Of a stretch of 64,000 bases of DNA, positions 19,346-32,080 are shown piece after piece; position 1 is the first letter of the stretch, and each line of letters starts with the position of its first letter. The stretch is from Strigamia acuminata (lineage: Eukaryota; Arthropoda; Chilopoda; Geophilomorpha; Linotaeniidae): positions 15,500,001 to 15,564,000 of the forward strand of contig OX442316.1 in the NCBI GenBank assembly GCA_949358305.1. The letters run 5' to 3'. The notes beneath the pieces were generated by a model, which made no database searches, was not told the DNA's origin, and worked only from the letters and a program-made list of their open reading frames with translations. The position numbers were made by a program, and so were the translations under genes.

Positions 19346-22300
19346 AATTTTAGACAATGCAAAAAAATTCATTTTAGATTTTAAAATATTTGAACCACTT
19401 TAAATGGTTCAAAAATGAAAAATAGGAGCAGATTATTCAGCGAGATGGCAAGCCTCTTGATCGTCTTCTGAATCTGCCGCTGAGACGCCCAAGAAACGTC
19501 TAAAACACGGATTTGCATATTCGCACGACAAGCAACAACGAACATTACACAAAACTAATGCTAATAACTTGGTAGCAATCTCTCCGAGCAATCACTGCCG
19601 CATATTTAAAATGAACGGCGTTTTATTATTCGCTTCCAAATTGACATGGACTACACTGTGTCGTCGCTGGAAAAACCAATTTTAAAGCACGAATATAAAA
19701 ATGGGTCTACTTAATTACAGAAAATAAAAGTTTTAAGAATGAGAGAGAAAAGAAGAAGAAAAAATGCAATTAGCGTTCAATTCATTTTTTTTTCTTCTTT
19801 TTTTCTTTAATTATTTCTTTTTTATGTGGATATAAATGACAACTCGAAGTCTCGTCAAATTTGCTATTAAAAATTCCAGAACCAACTCCCGAGTTAATTA
19901 GCTAAAAGATTCAGTTCGACATCGATCGACACATGCGACTCACGCTTTAATTGCCACGAGAAACGCGGTGGGAAACGCAATAGTCCCTTCTCTTCACCAT
20001 CTTTGCGTCCCCATGGATTCCTCACGATTGCGAGTCACTTCCTCGTTATTTCTCGTGACTTTTTGAAATATTTTTTTCTCGGTCGTTAATAAGAAATATA
20101 TTTGAAATATTTTTTTTTTTTTTTTTTTTATAAATTTTTTTTGGTTAATTGAATAATTGAAAGCAATTTAAGCGTGATTAATAGAGGTATTATTTGATTA
20201 AAGTCTCGAGAGATGCGCGCGAATATCGTTAGTTATGCTAATTACACGAAAGTGACATGGAAATGGGAAGAAAGTTAAGCTGTGTTTGCAAACGAAGCAA
20301 CGAATTCCCTTCGGTGTCGTTGTGGAAAATGGAGTCAAATGCTGTTATAGATTTTATTTACGGTATTGATTTTGTTTTCTTCGTTTAAAATTTCGGCTCG
20401 GCTGCTTGTTTGGTGAGTTGCGTATAAATTTTTTGGGTTTCTGGATTTTGAAATTATGATGTGGTGAAGGGGAAAAATGGAAAAAAATATATATGAGAAA
20501 AAGCATTTGCCTGTGACAGCTGTTTTCGGCTTTATGTTAAAGATATGCCAAATGATCGGGGAGAAATTGCATTACATGCGTTTCTGTCAATTAAATAAAA
20601 ATCAATAATGTGGATAACGGAAAGAAATGATTTTTTTGTTTGTTTTAATAAATGGAAAATTGGATTTTTTTTATTTTTTTTATGGATTTATGACAACAAT
20701 GTTTTTTTTTTTTTTTAATTTTTATTTGTTTTATAATTAGAAAAATTTCATTTGTTTGTGTTTGTTGGTACCGAAGAATAACAAACAATCAACTTTAGTT
20801 TTTGAAGGGAGTTTTAATAAATGAATAAATTTATCGACAAATGCGCTACATTAAGCAGATTGTTTTTTCTCTGCTCAAATTGTTGCAAAATGCATTAATT
20901 TTTCGGATTTTCTAATTTTAATGGATTTATTGATCTTTTTTTTGGTTTAATTTAAATTTTATATAATTGGTGCTTTGTTTAATTTAATCGGTTTGTTTGT
21001 TTGCATTGGAATGGAATGTTTTGACATGTTTTTGTGCTAAAATTATGAATTCTGAAGTTTGGTTTTTTGCTCGATGGATTACTGAGGCGAAATGTTATAA
21101 TAAAAAAAATTTAATGCTTGGTCAACATTTCGATGTTCGGGGAAAAATTTTGAAAATTAAACGATTTCCATTCATTTCAATAAGAGAAGAAAGAAAAGAA
21201 AAAAAAATATTTTTTTGTTGACCAATCTTTATAAAACTGCCGAGGTTTCAAGCATTTACTGTTTTGTCTTTATTATACTTTCAAAACTGTTCCAGAATTC
21301 AGTTAAACTAAAGGGAAACCATTAACCAAACACCGATCACATCAACAGCAGCCGAGTAAACAACAAGCGAATAAATTATTCACACCTTGCTTGTCCATTT
21401 CCTTTTCTTTTTCCATTGGGACACATGTCACTCAATGATATCAAAATGCATAATGTTGACAATAAAAACACATAACTAAATAAAATTAATTGGAATACAG
21501 CTACTAATTTGTATCCAAACAAACCAGTAATTACATTATTTATTGTTAGCGCTTGGTAATTTGTCTGGACTGTCTTCAACACCACAACACCTACAAAAAC
21601 ACAACAGGGTTGACAAATCTCCAGTAATTAACTATCACGATTTTTTTGGCTGTACGCTGCTGCACTGCAGAGAAGCCACGTTTCCCAAATTTGCTCTGCA
21701 CTACAGCAAAGCAACATCTCTTGAATTTGCGCTGAATTTGTACACCAGTAAACTTTTTTCCGACACTGCCACATCACCTGAATTTACGCTGCTTTGCAGA
21801 GAAGCCACATCCGTGTCATCTAGCGCGACACTATCTGCAGCGACATGAATATACCGCAACTTGGGGAACTCCAACTACATGTGTTTTGGGTTTTTCTTTT
21901 TCTAATTCCTAATTCGACGTTGGCTTAGAACGTTCACTTGCAATGAGCGTAGCTTCAAAAACTTGATCCGGGTAGGCAGCGAAGTGTGGGCACACACGGG
22001 AAAGGACTGACATAAAAGTGCAGGTGCGGCTCATATGCTCTGAGTTGCCCTGTTGCTGCTCAATGTTCCCATAGGTTCACTCCGTTTCATTCCTACCCTG
22101 TCCCGAGTACTGGTCAGAAACAGTTGCAAGTTGGATACAACCCAAGAACTGTGGAAATTGGGGCTCGGATAGCAGGGCGAGCTGCCGGAGGTACGGGGAT
22201 ACCGATGTCGAAGTGCTCAACTGGTACAGAGAGCTCATTAGGTCGCAGGACCTAATGGACCTAATTCTCTTGACCCACCCGCGAACCTAACCTTACTGGT

Positions 22301-24235
22301 TTTTGGATGCAAAACCATTTTTTTGGGACGGCTTGTTGCGGTACGCTGTTGTCGCGATAAATAATGTCGCACTAGACGTGCGCCCCCTAGCCGAGAGCTC
22401 CTCCAGTTTCAAGAACATTCAACTCACTGGCTAATCCGAAAAGACGAGGGCAAGCCCTCTTGTCAAGCAGCTTGACTGAGTGCTGCCGCCCTTTATAACG
22501 TGACGTAATATATAATTTTTGAACAATATAACTGAAATTTTAGAAATCCTCAACCATAAAAATGTTCTTTCGTGTCGTAAATTTTTTTTCGCTTGTGATT
22601 TTTATAAATTTTAATGGCGTTTTATGACAGATCCATTTTTATTTTTATTTTCCTAAATGACCCATTATACAAAGTTAACCCATTCCGAGAGATTAAACGA
22701 GAAAATGAGCCATCCGTGGCCTGCAGTTTCAGTAGCCATAAAAAGACAGCAGAACTGCACTCATTGATCAGCATTATGGTAAAGGATAAGAAGGGAATTT
22801 TCTAAATAAACACAGACCAATTTCAAATACAAGAAACGCCATCTAGGGGCATTCAAAGTTTTGTTTCTGCACTTCCGGGCACCAAAAACAGCCATAAATC
22901 ATCGTGAAAAATTGCAAAACCAGCAACAACGCTCATATAGTTCAAAAATACATTGAAATTGTATTGCAAATACATTTGTTTATAGAAATATCATGTAAAC
23001 AGATGCTTTGAATGTATTTACTGCAAAGTTTGTGTGTTATTAAAATTTAAAGTAGAAATAAATTGCTGCAACTGCAAAAACTACACAATTTCAAGTCCCT
23101 TGTCATGGCGAGAATTGCCAAAGAGTTGCAGCAAGCGCCGGAAATGACAAGAGAAGAGGAAAGTGCAGTTCGTCAGGAAAGCATACAACAAGTTGACAAT
23201 TTATTTTGGTGAGAATGTCTGGCGAATTCATGAACATTCGTATTGACAGGTTTTCAATATTGACAGAAGATTGATACACACAGTGTTCAGGGTTTGTTTA
23301 TTTTTCTCACTAAACTATGGAAGCGCACAGGTGCCAAGCGACATAATGAGAAGTGCAGCAAAGCTTTAGGGTGCAATGTTGACCAATGTGCAAAATGTGC
23401 ACATTTGAAGGTTCTAGGATGTGGGAATGAATTTTTTTTGTTGTTTGCAGTTTGAAAAGGCGTTGAAAGGTCGTGGAAAAATGCAAACACGTCGGTTTTT
23501 AAAGCTGAATAATCTAATTCCAGTTAAAGACACTTTTTTTTCATCATGTTAGATGACATAGAAAACCACTTTGAAAGTGAAACCCTTCAGGTTCTTAGTA
23601 CTTTTCATTCCATGGCTATTTAATGTGTTTGGAGTGTTGCTATACCTACAGCTATTTAAAAGTACACACGTGATTTATTTAGACTTACTTTATTAATACT
23701 TTTTTGACGATGTTCCTTAGGCTTCTTTGGAATAGTTGTTAGAAGATGGGATTATTATTGTTTTTTTTTAAATATTAACTAGATTATATTTTAAACCGAT
23801 TTTTCAAATATTAATATTGTAGAAGAGATTAAAACAAACTGGAAGGCTTTCTTGATACCGTATTACCTCGCTTTAAGTTGCATGATGTTGGACATGGGTT
23901 TACCAGGGTTTTGGAATTTCAGTCAAACAGCTTATATTGGCATGCCTGGTTTTTTGTTTTTTTTTAATTAAAAGAGCCCGGATGAATAATTATGTTGGAA
24001 TTTGGGCTCGAAAATTGAGTTTTCTTAATTTTCTGAAGATTATTACTAAAATCTGGATAAATTTATAGAAATCTAGGCTAATTTCCTACATTTTGGACAT
24101 CTAAAAATGCTTTTTATGCTTGTTTAAGCTTAATTCTTATTGAAAAAAATTCGCACTCACTCACACCAGCATGCCGGTAAAAACGGGGTTTATTTATCAG
24201 CATGTTGGTAAAACTCGCACTGTACTAATACAACT
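19346..24235. other. Gene-free stretch
   Basis: No gene recognised. Homopolymer T runs occur near 20110 and 20700. A GC-richer patch at 21900-22500 includes, at 22270-22345, a block (GCGAACCTAACCTTACTGG) also found in the foldback element near 4815; this patch may be an old transposon fragment. Confidence 0.5.
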
Positions 24236-24344
24236 AGCACAACTGTTGACGAATCAAGTCATAACTATAACATGTTATACTAGTAGTACGACACAATAAA
24301 GCTTCAATGCTAAAGTTTCGTTTCGATTCGTCAACAGTTGTGCT
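24236..24344. repeat. Perfect 20-bp inverted repeat around 69 bases
   Basis: AGCACAACTGTTGACGAATC (24236-24255) is the exact reverse complement of 24325-24344. The loop contains CATGTTATACTAGTAGTAC. It may be the termini of a very short MITE. Confidence 0.75.
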
Positions 24345-27106
24345 CGCCACGATTTTTCGAAAAATAGTGGTTGTCTACCCCTTTACATAAAGCTCCATTA
24401 CGCCTTTTTTTGAGGGCCTTGGAGATCCATACATCCAATTTAGAAAAGTTTCCTGAGATATAGACGGTCTCAAATCTGTTTAGTTTTTAATTTTATCTCA
24501 TTCCGTTTACACGTTATGAGAAATTTTGTAAATAGTCACTTTTTGGAGTTTTTAATTTTTTTCTCTTTAACTATTCATTTTTTTCCAAAAAACTTTTAAC
24601 GAAATGATAGCTCTAACAATCCTTTAAATCCTCCTAAAATCATTTTTACTTGTGAGAAATAGTTTCTGAGAAATTTCAAATATTAAAAATTCCAAAAAAT
24701 AGAGTATGCCATTTTTTTGGCAAGGAGTTGTCCTGTGCTTGCGAAATCCAAAACTATAATTTTGTTAATTATTATTCTTCTTATTGTTATATTGTCTTTG
24801 CGATAAATAAGCGTAAGTATGAATCATGTGTTATATGAATGGAGTGACTAAGCTGTTAAGTGATGATTGCGGTGTCGACTTCTGAAGTGACACAACGATG
24901 TATTTTGATCCGCTCATTTGCGGTTGTCTTCCTTTGAAAAGTGGAGAATAAAATAGCGGAAACAACGCAGTCTGCGCTGCTTTCTCTAAAGTCACGAACG
25001 TTACATAGTTTACAACAAACTTTTCATCATGGCAAAAATGCAGACATCTGACGAAGAATTGCAATAAATCATGGCATAGTTGTCGTGTATTTAGCCCTTA
25101 ATAGCAGAACTGCAATAAATTGTGGAGTTTATGGCACTTTTCATTCGACATTCTTGCAAAGTCAAAATAATAATAAAATACGGAGTATCTCTCTATTTAC
25201 AAAATGTTTTAAATGCTTTCAGAGAATTTAATCTTGGTTTTATTCATGTTTTTTATCGGCGAATGCTTTTTTTTTTGCTTGTTTAATTTGGTCTCAGGTC
25301 ATTTGAACTCTTTTTTAGTTGAGAAGAGAGAGAGAAATAGTTAAAAGACGGAATTCTCATCACATTTGGCGGGATTAAAGATGCGTAGAATGAAAGGCGT
25401 TTTTTTTTTTCCTTTCCTTCATTTCGTTTGAAAGGAGTCAAAGGGTATGCACCTTAAGAATGTCACTTTCCAGATGACTAGACCGGAAAATTAAAAGCAA
25501 AAGCCTTCATAGTGATGACAGCAACGTGGCACTTGTGAATGCAATCGGATGCGTGACTCGGAGTAATTACGACTCGGATGATATAAAAAAAAAGATAGAC
25601 AGACAAGGTAAATGGAACTGGGAGTCATTGCAGGATGAAAGAGAATTGAGCATCGATTTGAGGAAGAAATAGAGTTCCACTTGAGCCGAATTGAAAGTGA
25701 CAGCTGAAGATCCAACTTGAGCAAAACAATCATCTCACTGACAAAGTTTATTCGTCGCTTAAACAGAAGAGGCAAAACCTGATAGAATTGCATTTATATT
25801 AAATATAGTAAATACAATAAATATATACATATTGAAGAATTTTCTGAAACTTTATTTTCCCACAAATCTGCTTGTTACATCAGTATTAGGCCTATTTTTC
25901 TAGGCTGAATCTATACTAATAAATCAATAAAAGCAATAATAAAAATATATAATTTACAATTTGAACTATAATTGTGCAGATTGGAATGTGCCGTTTGAAT
26001 TTAGCATCAAGTTACGTGATGCAAACTGTCTGCAATTTGCGGAGCCATTACAGACATAAAAATGGCATTCGATACTCTGTATAATGGTTTTCGTTTCAAA
26101 TAAAAATTTTAATTAGTTACAGAAACTGCATTCCAAAACTAAAATATTTTGTGTTTTACTTCAAATTTTAAACCAAAAATGACGTCATTTCTTGTTTAAA
26201 CTCATGTTAAGACTTAAAATACACTTAAACTAAAATTGTTATTTTAATTTTTGACGCAAGGGTTGTTGGACCCAAAATCGAATTATATTGCCCATATGCC
26301 CAATCAATTGCTCAGTCTTGTACACATTGTGTGACATCATTTAAATGTCAATTTGTCACAACATATCGGTGAGTTTTTGCACTGCCTGGTGGATACAGCC
26401 GAAAACGCTCATTCTGGTGAACTTCAAGCTGGACTGGGACGATTTTTATGACCACGACTGTACACGACTCGGGTTGTTAAAATTCTTCGGAGCAATATGG
26501 TGGTTCCATTAGATCTCTGGTTTCATATCAATCTGAAATCCAGTTCAAGTTTGATCATGTATTGGATTTTTCTAGGATCATAAAAGAGTGAGGGGGTTTT
26601 TCTCCGGTGTTCTTTTCCAGCAACTGTCAATGGTTTTTGTCTGGTTTCTCATATCATGTATCAAGAAATTTCTTTCTGGTTAGTGTAGGGGAGAATTGCA
26701 ACAGCAAGTTTGACTTGAGTTGTTGTGTTCAGGCACTAGTAGCCAAAAATAAAAGTTTTCAGTGAAAAAAATTGTTTGCCTTGGGATACTGTGAATGTGC
26801 AGGTGTAAATAGTGGGGATAGGGGAAATGAAAGAATGCCCTTGGGTAAAATGGTACACTTTAAAATAAAGTGTTATTGGGTGTAAAGTTGTCCCAGGGGG
26901 GCTCAAGTTAAAGGGCATTAAGTTTGGTGTAAAGAAACGCTTCAAGCTTCACTTTGAATTTAAAATGTGTGCTTTCTTTACCACTGTTTTACATCTGAAT
27001 ATATCTTTTGTTTTGTTTTTTTAGGTTAGGACAGGGTCAACTTTATGACTTTTAAAATGGTAAAGTTTTGATAGCAAAGGTGATAGTTTTTGTCAAGGCA
27101 GAATAT
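24345..27106. other. Gene-free stretch
   Basis: No gene, RNA gene or clear repeat family recognised; the ORFs are short and of biased AT-rich composition. Confidence 0.5.
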
Positions 27107-27109
27107 TAC

Positions 27110-28095
27110 ATTTGGCATTTTTGCCTAAAATATTTCGCATTTTTTCCAAGAACATTTGGCATTTTTGCCTAGAACATTTGGCATTTTTGCCTAGAACATT
27201 TGGCATTTTTGCCTAGAACATTTGGCATTTTTGCCTAGAACATTTGGCATTTTTGCCTAGAACATTTGTCATTTTGGGCAAAACATTTGGCTTTTTTGCA
27301 AACATTTGGCTTTTGGCAAAACATTTGGCAGTTTTGGCAGAACAATTGATCATTTTTGGCAAAACATTTGGCAGTTTTGGCAGAACAATTGATCATTTTT
27401 GGCAGAACAATTGATCATTTTTGGCAGAACAATTGATTATTTTTGACAGACCAATTGATCATTTTTGGCAAAACATTTGGCAGTTTGGGCAGAACAATTG
27501 ATCATTTTTGGCAAAACATTTGGCAGTTTTGGCAGAACAATTGATCATTTTTGGCAGAACAATTGATTATTTTTGACAGACCAATTGATCATTTTTGGCA
27601 AAACATTTGGCAGTTTTGGCAGAACAATTGATCATTTTTGGCAAAACATTTGGCAGTTTTGGCAGTTTTGGCAGAACAATTGATCATTTTTGGCAGAACA
27701 ATTGATCATTTTTGGCAGAACAATTGATCATTTTTGGCAGAACAATTGATCATTTTTGGCAGAACAATTGATCATTTTTGGCAGAACAATTGATCATTTT
27801 TGGCAGAACAATTGATCATTTTTGGCAGAACAATTGATCATTTTTGGCAGAACAATTGATCATTTTTGGCAGAACAATTGATCATTTTTGGCAGAACAAT
27901 TGATCATTTTTGGCAGAACAATTGATCATTTTTGGCAGAACAATTGATCATTTTTGGCAGAACAATTGATCATTTTTGGCAGAACAATTGATCATTTTTG
28001 GCAGAACAATTGATCATTTTTGGCAGAACAATTGATCATTTTTGGCAGAACAATTGATCATTTTTGGCAGAACAATTGATTATTTTTGGCAGAGC
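27110..28095. repeat. 22-bp minisatellite, ~1 kb, two unit types
   Basis: The array begins with CATTTGGCATTTTTGCCTAGAA units (to about 27270) and passes through mixed units (TTGGCAAAACATTTGGCAG). From about 27660 it becomes a nearly uniform run of GAACAATTGATCATTTTTGGCA. In the mixed part a higher-order pattern of about 130 bp is duplicated (AATTGATTATTTTTGACAG at 27431 and 27561). Confidence 0.95.
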
Positions 28096-29464
28096 TACAA
28101 CTAAAATTTTGAGTCCTTATTGGGGGTAAGTGAATCAAAGATGAGAAAAAAATAATTTGGTGCCTTTTGGACCGACTATTTGGCAATTTCAGCAGCACAT
28201 TTTGCAGTTTGGGATGCTTTTACACGCCGTTTTGCATACAAAAACAAATGTTAGAATCATCTGTTAAACCGGCTACAAATCTTGCAGCTGACTAAATAAA
28301 TTGTTTAATAAAACCAAAGTTGATGTCGAGACGACCGAGGAGCTGTGTGAAATTTGTTTGCCTCAGTTCTCTTTATGCCCTTTAAACTGAGCAAAGAAAA
28401 ATGGGCTGGCGCGAGTGTTCTTTTCCACCCATAATAAACTGCATCTACACTATTTTCATCAAGATTACATTCTTATTGTTGGCACTGCTCCAACAAAAGA
28501 TGAAATTCCTCTATTTACCTGTATCCTCCACGTTCAAATTGACTCCTGTGCGGGTCACATGGCAAGGTAATTGCCAAGAAAACCCACAGTTCAACTTGAA
28601 GTGTTCATTGCAAACATTGTCCTCGCAGAAACGAGTGCACATCACTTGGTTTTCTATGTCAAGATTCGGATAACTTTATTGTATACTCTCTTTTTGCGAG
28701 CCATTGGGGCCTAAGAGACACTGGTCTGTTGCTTATTTCCCGTAATCCTTGTCGGAAACATGTCAAATGAATTGGAATAATTGTACACGGGCCATTTTAT
28801 GGTCGTGGTGCGACTATATACAAACTGACTGTGCGTACACACACAATAACAGTAATTTGCAATTTGGAGCAATTATCCTGGAAATAACCGCAAAAGCTTT
28901 GCTGCGCTTTAAAACGAGCAACGAATCATTTAATGGAACGGTTTGTCGGCCATTTTGGTGCTGTAAAGCTTTTGTGATTATTTGTTTGATTTCTGCTTGG
29001 GAGAATGATAAAATAATAAAGTTTTTTTTTTTTTTTTTTTATTGATTTACGACACACTTCATCGACCAGAAGCAAAGATTGAAATCCCAATTGATTTCCA
29101 ACTTGTTGAAGCAGAAGTGAAAAAAAAGTTGTTTTTTCTTCTTTTTTTGTTGAGGATTTGGAATGAAAAGATGAAAAGCGGCGGAAATAGTTCACGTATT
29201 ATTTATCAATGCAGAAATCTTAGATTTTTTTCTTTGGGGGTGGTTATTGGATTGAATATGGAGTGTGCCATTTTCATTTTCTGATATGGCGATGTTGTTG
29301 TTGTTGTTGTTTTTTATTATTTGCAATCTCTAAAGGTGCACGGATTAAGCGACAATCTTGCTTAGATGCAAGTTTTTTTATAGGTAAAGAGTTTGTTTTG
29401 GTAATTACGAAATAGGTTTTGCACAAGAAAATGTATTTATAGCAACAAGAAAGCCCCTAAAAAG
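28096..29464. other. Gene-free stretch
   Basis: No gene recognised; it contains a long T run at about 29022-29040 and GTT microsatellite sequence near 29300. Confidence 0.5.
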
Positions 29465-30095
29465 TGAATTTTTACAGCAAACGTGCTTTTTCCTATGTAA
29501 AAAGTGCATTTTCTTATGTAAAAAGTGCATTTTTCTATGTAAAAAGTGCATTTTTCTATGTAAAAAGTGCATTTTCCTGTGTAAAAAGTGCATTTTCCTA
29601 TGTAAAAAGTGCATTTTCCTACGTAAAAAGTGCAAATTTTTTTACCTAAAATGTGCATTTTACCTAAAAAGTGCATTTTTTGACCTAAAAAGTGCATTTT
29701 CTTTCCTAAAATGTGCATTTCCGACTTAAAAAGTGCATTTTCTTTCCTAAAAAATGCATTTTCTTTCCTAAATGTGCATTTTCCAACCTACAAAGTGCAT
29801 TTTCTTCCCTAAAAAGTGCATTTTTTTTCTTAAAAAGTGCATTTTTTTTCTTAAAAAGTGCATTTTGCTGCAAAAAAGTACAGTTCCCTATATAAAAGTG
29901 TATTTTCCTACCCAAGAATTACATTTTCCTACTTAAAAAGTACATTTTCCTACCTAAAAAGTACATTTTTCTACCTGAAAAGTGCTTTTTCCTACCGAAA
30001 AAGTGCACTTTTCTACTTAAAAAGTGCAATTTCCTGCCTAAAAAGTGCAATTTCCTGCCTAAAAAGTGCATTTTCCCAGTTAAAAGATGCATTTG
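29465..30095. repeat. 21-bp minisatellite
   Basis: Tandem units of GTGCATTTTCCTATGTAAAAA and variants (CCTACCTAAAAAGTGC). Because 21 is a multiple of three the array is open in several frames, giving spurious repetitive peptides. The BEL/Pao element at 30117 inserted just past its right edge. Confidence 0.93.
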
Positions 30096-30116
30096 CATCC
30101 TTTCCAGATAGGGATT

Positions 30117-30639
30117 TGTTAAACTTGAAGTAAATAAAAAGATATTCAAAGTTTACCAATCAATTTCTAAAGTCCTTGACTACAAGTGGATGTAACAGTT
30201 GAAAATCGCGTTGAAGTCCAAGATGGCGTTGGAGTATAAAGGAGCACGACCACACAGTTTTAGTTGAAAAAGTACACTGAGTTTATTCTATTCATAAAAG
30301 GAAAAGGAAATGCAAATGACACGGTTCACAGAACCAATCACAAGCATCCGTAAGATAGGGGAATGACGTGTTCAGGCAGAGGAATGTAAAGGGATTAAAA
30401 GGGATTAACAAGTTAAGATTCCAATAAAAGAACAGGTCAACACATCTCAATGGAAATACAAAATACATTATAATATAAAAATGTAACATCGAAATCAAAC
30501 ACACAAATCAAATAAAATCATAAATTCAATATTAAAAAATCACAAGTAAAAATTAGGAATATAAATCAACAATACTAACTTAAACAATATAAATGAAACT
30601 CAAATAATAATTCACGCGTAAAATCATCCGATTTTCACA
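30117..30639 (-). repeat. BEL/Pao 1 3' LTR
   Basis: 523 bp. In element orientation it starts TGTGAAAATCGG and ends CAAGTTTAACA. The integrase frame's stop codon (30635-30637) lies within its first bases. Confidence 0.93.
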
Positions 30640-32080
30640 CTGCCGGGCGGGGATCACTTGACTCTACTTCCAAACGCACAAGACGTTGTATCGGTCGACG
30701 TAAATGTTCTCCATTAGCGAGCACCATCTCACATGATCTGATTTTATTATCTCGACCCTGCTTAACTTCGACCACTCTACCCATTTTCCATTTTAGACGT
30801 GGTTTGAATGGTTCCTCAATTATAACGACGTCGTTCAACTGGAGTTCTCGTACGCCTGGTTTGCCCGTTTGAATTTTCAGATCCGTCAAATATTCCCGAG
30901 ACCAACGATTCCAGAATGAGAGTAATACACGTTGTTGGTAGCGCCATTGTCGAATAAACTGCTTCTGAGTCGGTTCGATGCTGTCTGTTGCTCCCGAGTC
31001 AGGTAGGTGAGTCAACATCACGCCGGTCAAAAAGTGCGCGGGCGTAAGTGGCTCAATTTCGTTTGGGTTGTCATACACGTAGGTGATCGGTCGGCGATTT
31101 ATTACTGCTTCGGTTTGCACAAGAAAAGTTCCGAGCTGATAGAAGTTCAAGTGCGCCGAACCGATTGCCTTCCTCAAACACCTCTTGACCGTCTGCACCA
31201 TCCTCTCCCAGAACCCGCCCCACCACGGTCCGTTTTCGACGATGAACTTCCAATCGATGCCCTTTTGGGCCAAGTAATTTCGAAACGTCTCGTCCTTCGT
31301 GTGGTTTAAGAGTGAGGCGAGCTCTTTGTGGGCGCGGTGGAATGTAGTTCCGTTGTCGCTGTACATCGTTTTCGGAAGCCCTCGGCGACCAATAAAGCGC
31401 TCGAACGCCCCCAAAAAGTCTGTTGTTGCTAGCGAGGGCACCAATTCCAAATGGACGGCTCGAATTGTCGCACATGTAAATACAGCTACGTACGCTTTAG
31501 TTTTCCGTCCCTTCACTATTATTGGTCCCGCGAAGTCGACTCCGGTGACTGCAAACGGTTGGGTTTTTGACGTCCTGTCGGCTGGAAGGGCGCCTGGCAC
31601 TTCCCGCATCAATCGTCCGTTGATTTTTTTGCAGACGACGCAACGATCCAATATGGTCTTCAAGGTCCTCCTTGCGGATGGAGTCCAGTAGTTCTCCCGA
31701 AATTTGGATAGCGTGGATGTCAGTCCGCAATGGAAGACCTGTAAATGTGAAAATTGCAAAATTAGTTCAGTCAGTTTGTGTTTAGGGGGTAAAATCAAAG
31801 GTTGTGTTGCAGTGGGCAGATCTCGCGATTCATGCAGTCTGTTTCGCAGCTCAATTAATCCCATTTCGTTTAGTCGTGGATTCAGGTCTCGCAGCTTCGA
31901 TTCTCCATGAACTGGTTTGCCATCTTTCATCCTTTCGATTTCTCGGCCATAAACTTCTGTTTGTGCGATTTTTATCAAACTCAATTTCGCACGTTTCAGC
32001 TCGGCTGCTTTCAATGGGCCTCGATCTCGTCGACTGGCGTCTGTTTGCCGTTTCCCAGCGTTGTCTGCGAACCTGAAAAC
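30635..32080 (-). CDS. BEL/Pao 1 integrase region (3' part of pol)
   Basis: In-frame continuation after the TAA at 32081-32083; no ATG opens it (the first near-start at 32014 is TTG). Numbering from 32014: zinc-binding HHCC with H90, H95, C125 and C128; integrase catalytic residues D160 (TGVDFAGP), D220 (YSDNGTTF) and E270 (WWGGFWERMV); then the C-terminal region usual in Pao-type pol (LLSFWNRWSREYL, about 365-377, and RPRLKWKMGRV-like sequence near 405). The frame ends at 30635, inside the 3' LTR. All catalytic residues are present. Confidence 0.9.
   Translation of the reverse strand, partial: VFRFADNAGKRQTDASRRDRGPLKAAELKRAKLSLIKIAQTEVYGREIERMKDGKPVHGESKLRDLNPRLNEMGLIELRNRLHESRDLPTATQPLILPPKHKLTELILQFSHLQVFHCGLTSTLSKFRENYWTPSARRTLKTILDRCVVCKKINGRLMREVPGALPADRTSKTQPFAVTGVDFAGPIIVKGRKTKAYVAVFTCATIRAVHLELVPSLATTDFLGAFERFIGRRGLPKTMYSDNGTTFHRAHKELASLLNHTKDETFRNYLAQKGIDWKFIVENGPWWGGFWERMVQTVKRCLRKAIGSAHLNFYQLGTFLVQTEAVINRRPITYVYDNPNEIEPLTPAHFLTGVMLTHLPDSGATDSIEPTQKQFIRQWRYQQRVLLSFWNRWSREYLTDLKIQTGKPGVRELQLNDVVIIEEPFKPRLKWKMGRVVEVKQGRDNKIRSCEMVLANGEHLRRPIQRLVRLEVESSDPRPAV

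Noticed and set aside
21543-21848. 101-codon ORF with recurrent CREAT-like words
   Set aside because: The words come from a diverged short DNA repeat (GCAGAGAAGCCAC); no family recognised.
27110-28095. CRISPR-like array
   Set aside because: Units are contiguous without unique spacers and the genome is eukaryotic; it is a minisatellite.
29405-30149. Several ORFs encoding KMHFLHR- or KSAFSYV-like repeats
   Set aside because: They arise because the 21-bp minisatellite is divisible by three and lacks stops.
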